Positions 46,550 to 56,058 of a stretch of 64,000 nucleotides of DNA are shown piece after piece (position 1 is the stretch's first letter; every line of letters begins with the position of its first letter). Location of the stretch: positions 1 through 64,000 of the forward strand of contig CAXXUY010000009.1 in assembly GCA_963664715.2 (NCBI GenBank), in the 5' to 3' direction. The notes beneath the pieces are model-generated. The model made no database searches. It was not told where the DNA came from and saw nothing but the letters and a program-made list of their open reading frames with translations. The DNA comes from JAPOXR01 sp963664715. Lineage in GTDB: Bacteria > Pseudomonadota > Alphaproteobacteria > Rhodobacterales > Rhodobacteraceae. Both the position numbers and the translations under genes were made by a program.

Positions 46550-48168
46550 GGTGTGAATCTGATATTGCGACATCTCCTACTTCTCACGCGGCCAGGGGCT
46601 GACGGATGTGGTTTCGATTGTCGTTTGCCGCTCCATTGTGTCCGCGTGCCTGCATGATCCTGTCCCATGCGCAATCGAAGCGGCCGGATATCACCAGCGA
46701 GCGGAAGGTCAGCACCGCCTGGCCACCGGCGATCCCCCAACGCATCCCGGACCTCTTGAGACGCTCGGAGATGTGCGTCTTGTTCGCGGCCTCGACGATA
46801 CCCGAGCCAATGATGAGCCCCTGCCGGCGCAATTCATAATAGCGCATCCGGTGCCGGTGCTTGCGGAAGTCACTCAGTATGCGGCCGAGTTCCCGCCGCG
46901 CCGTCTCGTTGCCGGCCCGCTCCCGCAGCCCGCGGATGGCACGGATCACCTGGATGACTCCGTCCGGCTCGTCCCCGAGCACCTGCCGCCGGCGCCGGAA
47001 CCACTCCGCGGTCGAGGCGGCATGCTCCGATGCACCAGCCAAATGGCTGGCCGCATGGAAGACATCCATGGCTTCCGCATCCGGCATCAGGGCAGACAAG
47101 AATGTCCGGTTGTCTGCAGCGCCATCAGCGATCGCCAGCAGTGTCAGGCCGGGCCGCCTCTTCAACACATGGCTGCATTCCTGCGACAGCCAGCGCTTGA
47201 GGTCGGTCTTGCCGCCCTGTGGCATCCGACCCGAACTGATGGTCGACAGGCAGGCACCCTCCGCATCATGGAAGGACAGCGTGCCGCAGGCAGCCTCCCG
47301 CCAGTTCCGTTCCGGGCCATCCCCGCACGGTCCCTCGCCGGGACGCAGAAGAACCATCGCACCATCCAGCGACACCGAGACGCTCGATGCCCTGCCAGGC
47401 CCGGTGAAGATCGCCCATCAACCGCTGCATGCTGCTCACCGATGGCGCCATGCCGCCCGAGCGATCGAAGATCAGGCCAGACTGGCGAGGCGTGCATTGC
47501 GAGACCATGTAGGCCGCAAGCTTGCCGGCCGGACGGGTCATCGAGCCCGGAAGGAGCCCGAGGCTGTCATCAACCGGACACAGCGACCGGCGCTCGCTGC
47601 GGCAGCGATACAAGGGACGCTCATACTCGAGCTTGCCGGGAAGGCAGGTCACCGTGCCCCTCGAAGACGCCGCCCTGTGCCATGTCTTGCCGGCGTGCCG
47701 GATCGATCCGGCGCCGTCATCCCGTTCCTCGATCAGCCCCTTCAGCAGCATCAGCCCGGTTGCGGCGACGGCACTGACAACATGCTGCTCGATCTCGGCG
47801 ATATCCATGCCCTGGCTGTCCGACCGGCAAATCTCCTCCGCCAGCCCTGCAAACTCCATCGCCGCCCTGAGAACGGGTTCGGGCAGATGCAAAAACTCCC
47901 TGGCAAAGATATCGGCTGTGTGCGACTCTACGGACATCGGGAATGCTCCATTGATTGATTGATAGCTAACCAGGATCTACCATATCCTGTGATCGGTGGC
48001 ATTCCCGACCCTCCCAGAAAACCCGCATTCGTGCCCGAAACCGGCATCACCGGCACGGCACGGGCACATTCCGGCCCGATCAACGTCGAATCATACCGAA
48101 TCACCCCGGCAAACCACCCGGTTTTGCCCAAAACAAGCCACGTGCTGTCGCAATGTGAGATTTACACC
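46550..48168 (-). mobile_element. ISKra4-family insertion sequence, frameshifted
   Basis: It is bounded by the imperfect inverted repeat GGTGTGAATCTGATATTGCG at 46550 and the complement of GGTGTAAATCTCACATTGCG ending at 48168, about 1.62 kb. No clear target duplication flanks it. A second copy of the 46550 end begins 15 bases beyond its right edge. A broken relative in inverted orientation is at 3.6-4.1 kb. Confidence 0.8.
46584..47937 (-). pseudogene. ISKra4 transposase with a frameshift near 47380
   Basis: The N-terminal part from ATG 47937 (MSVESHTADIFAREFLHLPE) runs to about 47380 and contains VTCLPGKLEYERPLYRCRSE and AAYMVSQCTPRQSGLIFDRS. The remainder is in another frame (VSLDGAMVLLRPGEGPCGDG) and carries LTLLAIADGAADNRTFLSAL, ETARRELGRILSDFRKHRHR and GSGIVEAANKTHISERLKRS, ending at 46584. 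The two frames overlap at 47266-47375. A base gain or loss around the ERLGVSVSLDG codons, or a sequencing error, explains the split. The element is probably dead unless frameshifting rescues it. Confidence 0.8.
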
Positions 48169-48183
48169 GTAGCGATAGCGACG

Positions 48184-48338
48184 GGTGTGAATCTCATATT
48201 GCGACATCTCCTACTTCTCACGCGGCCAGTGGCTGACGGATGTGGTTTCGATTGTCGTTTGCCGCTCCATTGCGTCCGCGTGCCTGCATGATCCGCTCCC
48301 ATGCACAATCGAAGCGGCCGGATATCACCAGCGAGCGG
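48184..48338 (-). mobile_element. Partial ISKra4 end (155 bp)
   Basis: This segment repeats the first 155 bases of the ISKra4 element at 46550, starting GGTGTGAATCTCATATTGCG, with a few substitutions, and breaks off after CACCAGCGAGCGG. The break marks the left edge of what survives of the E2-E1-JAB locus. Confidence 0.8.
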
Positions 48339-48354
48339 ATAGCGACACCACCTC

Positions 48355-48382
48355 TTGCATGCAACTGAAATACGTGTAATAA
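48355..48382 (+). promoter_or_regulatory. Possible sigma-70 promoter for the MBL/E2-E1-JAB genes
   Basis: TTGCAT (48355-48360) and TAATAA (48377-48382) are separated by 16 bases, a reasonable -35/-10 pair, about 170 bases before the MBL gene. The region is AT-richer than its surroundings. This is prediction only. Confidence 0.3.
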
Positions 48383-48554
48383 GTGTAACAAACGTAAGAG
48401 ACCTGATTCCTTGGAGAAAGATAAGGCGGCTCGAATATACCAATAGCGTCTGTAGCCCCGACCTCTCTACAGAGTTTAACAAGACCTTGAAGTGCTCCTC
48501 TTCTTATCCCATCTGCGGAGCGATTGGCCACCCAAAGAACGGAGCAGTAACAAC

Positions 48555-49676
48555 ATGACCGCGACCATCACGTCCTTCCCGATCGGAAATGCCGACTCCA
48601 CGAGACTCATCCTCGCGGACGGGCAAAGGCTGCTTTTTGATTTTGCTGACATGGGCAAGTCGGAAGGTTCGGACATTGAGTTCGATCTTCGCGTCGCGAT
48701 TCAAGATGACTTGCGCGCCGATAACCAATCCAAACTATCAGTGCTGTGCTTTACCCATCTCGATCGGGATCACTGCTTCAAGGCGGAAGACACATTCCAT
48801 TGGAGCCATTCTCCCTCGCGACAGTCGGCAGACCGCATCAAATACGATGAGCTCTGGGTGCCCGCGGCAGCGATCATTGAAACTGAGCTCGAATGCGAAG
48901 ATGCCAAGATCGTGCAAGCGGAAGCACAGCATCGGCTGATCGAGGGCAAAGGAAGCAGGGTGTTCTCTTCGCCAAAAAAGCTCGAGGCTTGGCTGAAGAG
49001 ACGCAACCTGACCCTCGAAAGTCGGCAACACTGCATAGTTCATGCAGGCGTGCCACTGGACGGCTTCAAGCTTGGTGGCAGCGCGAGGGCAGAGTTCTTT
49101 CCGCACTGCCCGCTCAGCTGGAAACAGGATGAGGACGGTGAGGTCGTCCGAAACGAGCATTCGATCGTGTTGCACGCCACCTTTCGAGAGGGTGGCCGCG
49201 AAACGCGCCTTTTGCTGGGCTCGGATGTCGATTCAAACACGCTGTCAGAAATTGTCCGCTCGACGAAGCGACACGGCAACGAAGTACGCCTTGAATGGGA
49301 CGTGCTCAAGCTGTTCCACCATTGTTCCTACAAGGCACTGAACGTGGACGGCAAAGAGGATGACCCAACAAAGCCCGTTCCCGACGTGAAGTGGCTGATG
49401 GAGGAGCAAGGGCAGAATCGCTCGATCGTGATTTCCTCCAGCCAGAAAATCCCTGCCCCTGGCTCAAAGGAAGACAACGACCAACCGCCCCATCGCAGGG
49501 CGGCCAACTACTACAAGAATCTGCAAAATGGCCGCGGGGGCACATTCAAGGTGACGATGGACGATCCGAAGAAACCCGTCGAAGTTGAAATCACTTCGTC
49601 GGGTGCGAGCTTCCTGGCTGCGCCAGCTGTTCTGGTAGGGGGCGGCGCTGCGGCAAAGCCTATGCGATCCGGCTAG
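48555..49676 (+). CDS. Metallo-beta-lactamase fold protein paired with the E2-E1-JAB gene
   Basis: A 373-residue cytoplasmic protein. The N-terminal strand ITSFPIGNADSTRLILADGQ resembles ComEC-type MBL domains. The metal motif is in CFTHLDRDHCFKAED: His68, Asp70, Asp72 and His73, an HxDxDH variant of HxHxDH. HSIVLHATFREGGRETRLLL, then GSDVD, matches the second half (GDA-like metal Asp), and LKLFHHCSYKALN supplies the final His. The tail reads FLAAPAVLVGGGAAAKPMRS before the last Gly. Only six bases separate its stop from the next ATG. As I recall, MBL-fold proteins accompany E2-E1-JAB fusions in published genomic surveys of prokaryotic ubiquitin-like systems; their substrate is unknown. The start at 48555 has GGAG about 11 bases upstream. 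Confidence 0.85.
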   Translation: MTATITSFPIGNADSTRLILADGQRLLFDFADMGKSEGSDIEFDLRVAIQDDLRADNQSKLSVLCFTHLDRDHCFKAEDTFHWSHSPSRQSADRIKYDELWVPAAAIIETELECEDAKIVQAEAQHRLIEGKGSRVFSSPKKLEAWLKRRNLTLESRQHCIVHAGVPLDGFKLGGSARAEFFPHCPLSWKQDEDGEVVRNEHSIVLHATFREGGRETRLLLGSDVDSNTLSEIVRSTKRHGNEVRLEWDVLKLFHHCSYKALNVDGKEDDPTKPVPDVKWLMEEQGQNRSIVISSSQKIPAPGSKEDNDQPPHRRAANYYKNLQNGRGGTFKVTMDDPKKPVEVEITSSGASFLAAPAVLVGGGAAAKPMRSG

Positions 49677-49682
49677 ACGACG

Positions 49683-51989
49683 ATGGATGGCTCGTCGGAC
49701 GCCTCCAGCAGCGATGTCTATGAGTACTTCGAGGTTGGTGGCGACCTGATCTCGACGGATCAACTGCAAGATGGCCTCGCACAGTCCCTCTTCGCCTTCG
49801 TTTCGAACCACGGGGGACATGCGGCTCAAGTCGAAGAGGTTCGTCGAATACCTGAACACATAGACGTCATCGTCTTGAACGTGGCGACGTGCATTTCGCA
49901 GGAACCAAAGTTCGATGTGTTGGCCGAAGAGCGGCTGGCGGTCATGTTCATTGACCAAGCCCCAGCCGTTGTACCTCTTCGCAAAAATTTCCCGCCCACT
50001 CCTCACTCCTACGGACTTCCGGTGGGGTCGGCACTGCCGGGATTGATGACCATCTGCATCGACGATCGTCCTTGGGAGGATGCAAAGGCAGACTACAACG
50101 GCGCGGAAGTCGTCCGTCGCATCATCTCTTGGTTTCGTCGTGCGGACTCGGGTGAAGTCGACGATGTTCTGCAATTGCCCCACGCGGTGTTCTTGCCGTC
50201 CGAGCAGACGATCGCAATGTCGCCGGACATCCAGTCCCGCTTTGACACCCCGGCAGGGCCTCCGGACTTCTTTCGAATCCGATCTTTGGGCGAAAACGAA
50301 AAGCTCCTTGCAGTTGAAGACTACGAGCTCAACGACGCAACGCCTCCGATAGAGTCAGAGTTCACACCGTTCATCGGTTTTTCCCTTTGCGTTCGAGCGC
50401 GAAACACCGGTGCAATGTGGCATAGACCAGAACGGCTTGGGCACCTCCGACATGCTCTTTCTGGGGCTGAAGAAGATCTGCTCGACGTCCTGCGCAAGAG
50501 ACTGAAGGGATTGATCGCTGGCGCAGGAGAGCACATTCAACGTCTTTATGGGTCGCATCTTCTGATTCAGTTAATCGTAGTGAATGAGTCCCACGACAGC
50601 ATTGAGCCCATGTTTCTGGCAACCTCGGCAACTTTTGGCGAGATTGGAGTCGCACTCGGCCTCCTGATCAAATCACCTGGCGAAGTCGCGCATGAATTCG
50701 GACGCCAATTGCCGGTTGGGGACATCGACAACAATCTTGCGGACGGCATCGAGTTGATGGCGGCCAATGTGTGCTTTTCGTTCGAACGAGAGGTCGCTGC
50801 CATCTTTGCGGGCCATGACAACGATTGGCGCGAATCCATCGGAAAAAATGTCGTCGTCCTTGGCGCTGGATCAATCGGATCGCAATGCCTTTCGTCACTG
50901 GTTCGAGAAGGTGCATTCGAAAAGATAACCTTGGTCGATGACGATCATCTCAACCCGCATAACCTTGCACGCCATACGTTGCGTCGGTCTCATTTGGGCA
51001 TGCTCAAGGCAGAACAAGTAGGCAATGAGCTTCACGAAATTCGTGAGGATCTGGCGGTCGCTACGATTTCCGAGAAACTTGGGTCCGCCCAACCGCCTGA
51101 CTCAATTGCAAATGCACTGAAAGCCTCGGATCTTGTCCTGGACACTACGGCTTCGGTCGGTGCCAGTCGAACACTGTGCGCGATCGACGACCGCCCACGT
51201 GCAGCGTCGGCGTTCTTCAATCCTGCCGGAACATCCGTTGCAGTGCTTCAGGAAGACGAAAATCGAGTTCTTGACCTCGCCACGCTCGAAGCACTTTACT
51301 ACGCAGAGATAGTTCGCACCCCTTCACTCCAGGATCACCTGCGACCAGGAGACGAAGCTGTGATCTCTGGCGGGCAGTGTCGTTCGGTGACCAACCGAAT
51401 CCCGGCGTCTAGAGCGGCCGTCTTGTCAGGCATCGCCGCCGACTTTCTGGCGGAGAATTTGGGCTCTCCTGCTCCGGCCATCCTGGTTGCAACCATCAGC
51501 AATGACGGTGCGACGCAAGAACACAATTGCCACCTCTCGGGGGAAAGGAAAATCCTAGAGGCTGATGGGTGGACAATTGGGTTGGCGGACATCGTCACTC
51601 GCAGGCTACGGGACCTTCGCGATGCTAGCTTGCCCGACGAAACTGGCGGAATCCTCCTGGGCGTAGTTGATCACTCACGTAGACGCATAGAAGTGGCCGA
51701 GGGCCTCGGGGCACCTCCTGACAGCGCCGGGACACCCGTATCCTTTGAGAGGGGAGTGCAGGGTACACTCGACAGCATTGCCGATGCACGGGAGAGAACG
51801 ATGCATCAATTGTCTTACATCGGTGAATGGCATTCCCACCCTCGCGGTGCGCGAACATCGCCGAGCATGATTGACGCTGCACAGCTCCTTGCTCTAAGAG
51901 ATGAGCTTCTGGCTGAGCAACGTCCGCCTGTGATGATCATTGTCGGGGACAGTGGTTCCAATCCAGTCTCGATTGAAGTTATCCGGTGA
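49683..51989 (+). CDS. E2-E1-JAB triple fusion: bacterial ubiquitin-like conjugation/deconjugation protein
   Basis: A 768-residue protein with three modules. Residues about 1-180 look like a prokaryotic E2: HSYGLPVGSALPGLMTICID, then DRPW, with candidate catalytic Cys125 followed by a helix. A linker domain (about 180-380) contains ESEFTPFIGFSLCVRARN. Residues about 390-620 are a ThiF/E1 adenylation domain: NVVVLGAGSIGSQCLSSLVR (Gly394, Gly396, Gly399), ITLVDDDHLNPHNLARHTLR and candidate thioester Cys566 in SGGQCRSVTNRIPASRA. Residues about 640-768 are a JAB/JAMM peptidase: GGILLGVVDHS, then EWHSHPRGARTSPSMID with His717, His719, Ser728 and Asp731. Such a chain could activate, transfer and remove a ubiquitin-like tag. 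No tag gene is visible. Confidence 0.88.
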   Translation: MDGSSDASSSDVYEYFEVGGDLISTDQLQDGLAQSLFAFVSNHGGHAAQVEEVRRIPEHIDVIVLNVATCISQEPKFDVLAEERLAVMFIDQAPAVVPLRKNFPPTPHSYGLPVGSALPGLMTICIDDRPWEDAKADYNGAEVVRRIISWFRRADSGEVDDVLQLPHAVFLPSEQTIAMSPDIQSRFDTPAGPPDFFRIRSLGENEKLLAVEDYELNDATPPIESEFTPFIGFSLCVRARNTGAMWHRPERLGHLRHALSGAEEDLLDVLRKRLKGLIAGAGEHIQRLYGSHLLIQLIVVNESHDSIEPMFLATSATFGEIGVALGLLIKSPGEVAHEFGRQLPVGDIDNNLADGIELMAANVCFSFEREVAAIFAGHDNDWRESIGKNVVVLGAGSIGSQCLSSLVREGAFEKITLVDDDHLNPHNLARHTLRRSHLGMLKAEQVGNELHEIREDLAVATISEKLGSAQPPDSIANALKASDLVLDTTASVGASRTLCAIDDRPRAASAFFNPAGTSVAVLQEDENRVLDLATLEALYYAEIVRTPSLQDHLRPGDEAVISGGQCRSVTNRIPASRAAVLSGIAADFLAENLGSPAPAILVATISNDGATQEHNCHLSGERKILEADGWTIGLADIVTRRLRDLRDASLPDETGGILLGVVDHSRRRIEVAEGLGAPPDSAGTPVSFERGVQGTLDSIADARERTMHQLSYIGEWHSHPRGARTSPSMIDAAQLLALRDELLAEQRPPVMIIVGDSGSNPVSIEVIR

Positions 51990-51997
51990 TCTTTTTC

Positions 51998-52177
51998 ATG
52001 CCAGAACTCGTTGGTACGATCCTATCGCCAAGAGCACATTTCCTGCATACCCGCCTCTGGGTCTCGGAGTTGCACCCACCTTCAATCGCGAAGGCTTGGA
52101 GACCTGAAGAGTGTTTTGGAAATCCAACGCTTCTGTGCGACAACGAGGGTGTTCAGTTCCTGAAATGCCACTTCTGA
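51998..52177 (+). CDS. Small hypothetical protein between the fusion gene and the peptidase
   Basis: ATG 51998 opens a 59-residue frame (MPELVGTILSPRAHFLHTRL) that starts eight bases after the fusion gene stop; GTG 51986 in the same frame overlaps it. It ends GVQFLKCHF, with no Gly-Gly tail, so it does not look like a ubiquitin-like protein. There is no membrane segment and no family I know. It fills the only sizeable gap in the gene run and may be a real small gene or chance. Confidence 0.35.
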   Translation: MPELVGTILSPRAHFLHTRLWVSELHPPSIAKAWRPEECFGNPTLLCDNEGVQFLKCHF

Positions 52178-53541
52178 CCAGCTAATTCTGATGTCATCGT
52201 CCATTTCTTTCCAGCCGCCCAGAAAACTGCGCATATTTGCATTCGACCCGGCAACGGGCAACCGGCACGCAAATCGCTATATCCGCGAGATGACCATCTC
52301 GGTTCCCTGGGAACTTGATCCCATTCAACGCGATCGCCCTTTCGTCGGTCCAGATGGGGAATACCTGCAAGTCGTGGACTACGACCCGGCAAGCGGCGCC
52401 TTCTATGAGCCGATCAACCTGAACGCGTCCGAAGTTCTGTTCAACGACGGCCTCGCACCGTCGGAAGAGAACCCCCAGTTTCACCAACAGATGGTATATG
52501 CGGTCGCGATGGATACGATTGCCTCGTTCGAGGAGGCGCTTGGCCGTGTTGTGCTTTGGTCGCCGCAGTCCCGGATCGGAACTCCCAATGGCAGGGAAGA
52601 ACTCTATGTCGGCAAACTGCGAATCTATCCCCATGCGCTCCGAGAGGCGAATGCCTACTATGATCCAAGCAAGAAGGCGCTCCTGTTTGGTTACTTCACG
52701 GCACCCGACAACAGCAAATCAGTACCGCCGGGCACCACGGTTTTCACATGCCTGTCGCACGACATCGTCGTTCATGAAACCTGCCACGCCATTCTTGACG
52801 GAATGCATCCCAAGTTCGCCGAGAACAGCAATCCCGACATGCTGGCGCTGCACGAGGCATTTGCGGACATCGTCGCGATCTTCCAGCACTTTTCCCATCC
52901 GCAGGTCCTGAAGGACCAGATTGCCAAGACCCGCGGCAATCTCGAACATCAAAGCCTTCTGGGCGCGCTTGCGCAGGAATTCGGACAAGCGCTCGGTCAT
53001 TCCGGAGCGCTGCGCGACGCGCTGGGTCATGCGGTCGATGGAATCTGGCAGCCGCGTCTGCCCGACAACACCGCCCTTGATCGCGCGAACGGGCCTCATG
53101 CGCGTGGTGCGATCCTCGTTGCCGCTGTCTTTCGCGCCTTCCTCACGATCTACAGGTCGCGCGTGGCCGATTTGTTCCGGATCGCCTCTTCCGGCAGCGG
53201 AATCCTCCGTGAGGGAGAAATTGACCCCGATCTGGTCAACCGGTTGGCAGCCGAGGCGGCAAAATCGGCGCGGCACATTCTGCGCATGTGCATACGCGCG
53301 ATGGACTATGTACCCCCGGTCGACGTGGACTTCGGCGATTACCTCCGGGCGATCATCACTGCGGATCACGATCTTTATCCTGAAGACGACCACGGCTATC
53401 GCCAGGCGCTGATCGAGGCATTCACAGATTGGGGCATCGTGCCCGAGGGCATGCCGGTGATCACTGAAGGAGCGCTGCTTTGGCCCGAACTTCGCGAGGC
53501 CGTCGCCGATGACAAGAGACTCGATGCGATCATTGCCCTAG

Positions 53542-55204
53542 GAGCCTGTCGGATTTGGCCATGGATTTGCAGTGATTTCCTGTCCTTTTCCACAAGATAT
53601 GGTAGTATCGGGCAGTGAATGAACAGTCTGGAGGATGATGTTGTGTCGATCAGGTTCCAGAGGGCCAATCGTGACGAGGTCTGGCTGTTGCCACCTTCGA
53701 TCCAGGAGTGGCTGCCGGACGATCACCTGGCCCGCTTTGTCGTCGAGATCGTCGAATCCCTGGATCTGGACAAGATCACCGGCGTCTACCGGCATGGTGG
53801 CAAGCCGGCCTATTGCCCGGTGATGATGACGGCGCTGCTGTTTTACGGCTATTCAACCGGCGTGCATTCGAGCCGCAAGCTGGAAGCGGCGACGCATGAC
53901 TCGGTGGCGGTGCGCTATGTCACCGGCAATCTGCATCCCGACCATGACACCATTGCCCGTTTCCGCAAGCGCCACCTGCCTGCCCTGCAGGAGCTGTTTG
54001 TCCAGGTGCTGTCGATTGCCCGCACCATGGGCATGCTGAAGCTTGGCCATGTCAGCCTTGATGGCACCAAGGTGAAGGCCAATGCCAGCCGCCACCGGGC
54101 GATGAGCCATTTGCATATGGAGCGCATCGAGGCGCAGCTGAAGGCGCAGGTCGCCCGGCTGCTGGAACTGGCCGAGGCGGCGGACGAGCAGGAGTGTGCT
54201 CTCGACATTCCCGAGGAACTCGGGCGCCGGCAAGAGCGCCTGGCGAAGATCGCCGAGGCCAGGAAGGAGATCGAGGCCCGCGCCGCGGCCCGCCATGCAG
54301 CCGAACAGGCGGCATACGAGGAGAAGATGCAAGAGCGGCGCCAGCAGGAACGGGAGCGGGGAGGCAAGCTCGGCGGCAGGCCGCCGAAGCCGCCGGTGCC
54401 GGGCCCCCGCCCCAGGGACCAGATCAGTTTCACCGACCCGGATTCGCGGATCATGCCGTCATCAGGAGGCTTCGAGCAGGCTTACAACGCCCAGGCATCG
54501 GTGGACCATGGCAGCCACCTCATTGCCCATGCCCATGTCAGCCAGAGACCGAATGATGTCGACGAGATGGCACCGGCGCTTGCCGCGCTCGAGGATGTCG
54601 GCAGCCCGGCTGGCATCGTCGCCGATACCGGATATTTCAGCCGCGCCAATGTTGAATTGTGCGACGATCGGGGCATCGAGCCCCTGATTGCTTCCGGCCG
54701 GCAGCACCACAACCGTCCACTCCGGGAGAGAAGGGTGCCGGTGACAGAGCCTCCTGCCGATGCCGATGCGGTTGAGCGGATGAAGCACCGGATGGGCTCT
54801 GCCGAAGGGGAGCGGATCTACGCGAAGCGCAAGGCCGCCGTCGAGCCGGTCTTCGGAATCATCAAGAGGGTCATGGGCTTTGACCAGTTCAGCCTGCGCG
54901 GCATCGAGGCTGTACAAGGCGAGTGGAGCCTGGTCTGCACGTCATGGAACCTGAAGCGCATGCACCGGCTGCTGTTGGGCGGACATGCGGCGGCATGAAG
55001 GGCAAAGGAGCATGGCTTGAGAACAGGAATTTAGCCGAATTCGACCGGAATTGCAGCCCTGGCAGGCAGAATTGTCGGCAAGGCTGGCCGCCGAGGTGGG
55101 TCCGGGCGCCGGTCACCGGTGAAATTCGACCCGGAGCCGATGAAGATGTGCAGGCATTCAGACGCCATGGACACCGCTTTCAATGCCGGTATTTCGACAG
55201 GCTC
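53542..55204 (+). mobile_element. IS1182-family insertion sequence inside the peptidase gene
   Basis: The element is about 1.66 kb with terminal inverted repeats GAGCCTGTCG at 53542 and its complement ending at 55204. CTAG flanks both ends (53538-53541 and 55205-55208), which looks like a four-base target duplication on a palindromic site. Collapsing it restores the reading frame of the host gene exactly, so the insertion is recent relative to decay of that gene. It lies in the same orientation as the host genes and could drive the downstream genes. Confidence 0.88.
53619..54998 (+). CDS. IS1182-family transposase
   Basis: A frame of 459 residues with the IS1182 pattern: VWLLPPSIQEWLPDDHLARF, YCPVMMTALLFYGYSTGVHS, HPDHDTIARFRKRHLPALQE, GHVSLDGTKVKANASRHRAM with the first catalytic Asp, a coiled-coil insert (residues about 170-260) and FTDPDSRIMPSSGGFEQAYN. 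It ends with IVADTGYFSRANVELCDDRG, KRKAAVEPVFGIIKRVMGFD and LVCTSWNLKRMHRLL. GTG 53643 with GGAGG upstream is an alternative start. It appears intact and possibly active. Confidence 0.93.
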   Translation: MNSLEDDVVSIRFQRANRDEVWLLPPSIQEWLPDDHLARFVVEIVESLDLDKITGVYRHGGKPAYCPVMMTALLFYGYSTGVHSSRKLEAATHDSVAVRYVTGNLHPDHDTIARFRKRHLPALQELFVQVLSIARTMGMLKLGHVSLDGTKVKANASRHRAMSHLHMERIEAQLKAQVARLLELAEAADEQECALDIPEELGRRQERLAKIAEARKEIEARAAARHAAEQAAYEEKMQERRQQERERGGKLGGRPPKPPVPGPRPRDQISFTDPDSRIMPSSGGFEQAYNAQASVDHGSHLIAHAHVSQRPNDVDEMAPALAALEDVGSPAGIVADTGYFSRANVELCDDRGIEPLIASGRQHHNRPLRERRVPVTEPPADADAVERMKHRMGSAEGERIYAKRKAAVEPVFGIIKRVMGFDQFSLRGIEAVQGEWSLVCTSWNLKRMHRLLLGGHAAA

Positions 55205-56058
55205 CTAGAGGAGAATTTCGGAGTTCTGATCGCCAGACCGGACGAGATTTTCCACGATTTCCGTAACCGCAACAGCAAGGCCGAATCGGTTCGGTTGATT
55301 TCGCGACTGGAGAAAATCAAGAACCGGATCGGTGAGCGACTGGCCGAGAGCTTCGTCCGCTCCCCCGCGTCCGAATCGAGCCAACTCGAAAGGGTTCGGT
55401 TTACCAAGGATCAGATCCTTCAACGCAATCTCTTGGGTTCGGAACTGTCGAATGACCGCGAGGTCGCATTTCTTGCCCGGCAATTCTATTCACAGATGTT
55501 TTGGGGCATCATCACCGGCCTGGAAGACAAGGCGCTGCTCAGGGTCATCGGGATCACTCTTGACCCCAAGGTCAAGCGAACCATTGAACCGTCTCCGATG
55601 AATGATCTCGCCAAGGTCTGGGTGCATTCGGTCCGCATGGCCAGCCGAACCGGCAAGCGCCGACAGACCGAAAGCGAGTATGTCGTCGAAGTCATCCAGT
55701 CGCGTGACGGGTATTTCGACACCGAGATCCAGGCGCTGGCCGACGCCGGAAAGGAGACCGCGCTCAAACTTCTGTGGAAAGAGAAATACGGCGACAAACC
55801 TATTCGCCGCGATTTCCGCTATCGCGCGGGCTGCACGCTCTTGATCGACACAAGGAGTTTCGAGATACGGCGCGTCATCCGCACAAGGTTCCGCGCCGAC
55901 GAAGATGCCGGTCTCGATCGAATGCACCGACACCTGATGCAATCTTCCGCTGTAGCGCCAAACGCCTTCGACGGACCGGGTGTCGACGCACACAAGCACG
56001 ACAATGTCTTCGCGATGTTGCACCGCAACGTCGAACGGGGCACATCCCAATGGTCCGA

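Noticed and set aside
48325..48531. A small minus-strand frame (68 codons) divergent from the first MBL gene
   Set aside because: It starts with GTG without a ribosome binding site, runs into the partial IS end and resembles nothing I know.
51998..52177. Reading the small gene as the missing ubiquitin-like protein
   Set aside because: It is only 59 residues, lacks a beta-grasp-like pattern and ends in HF rather than Gly-Gly.
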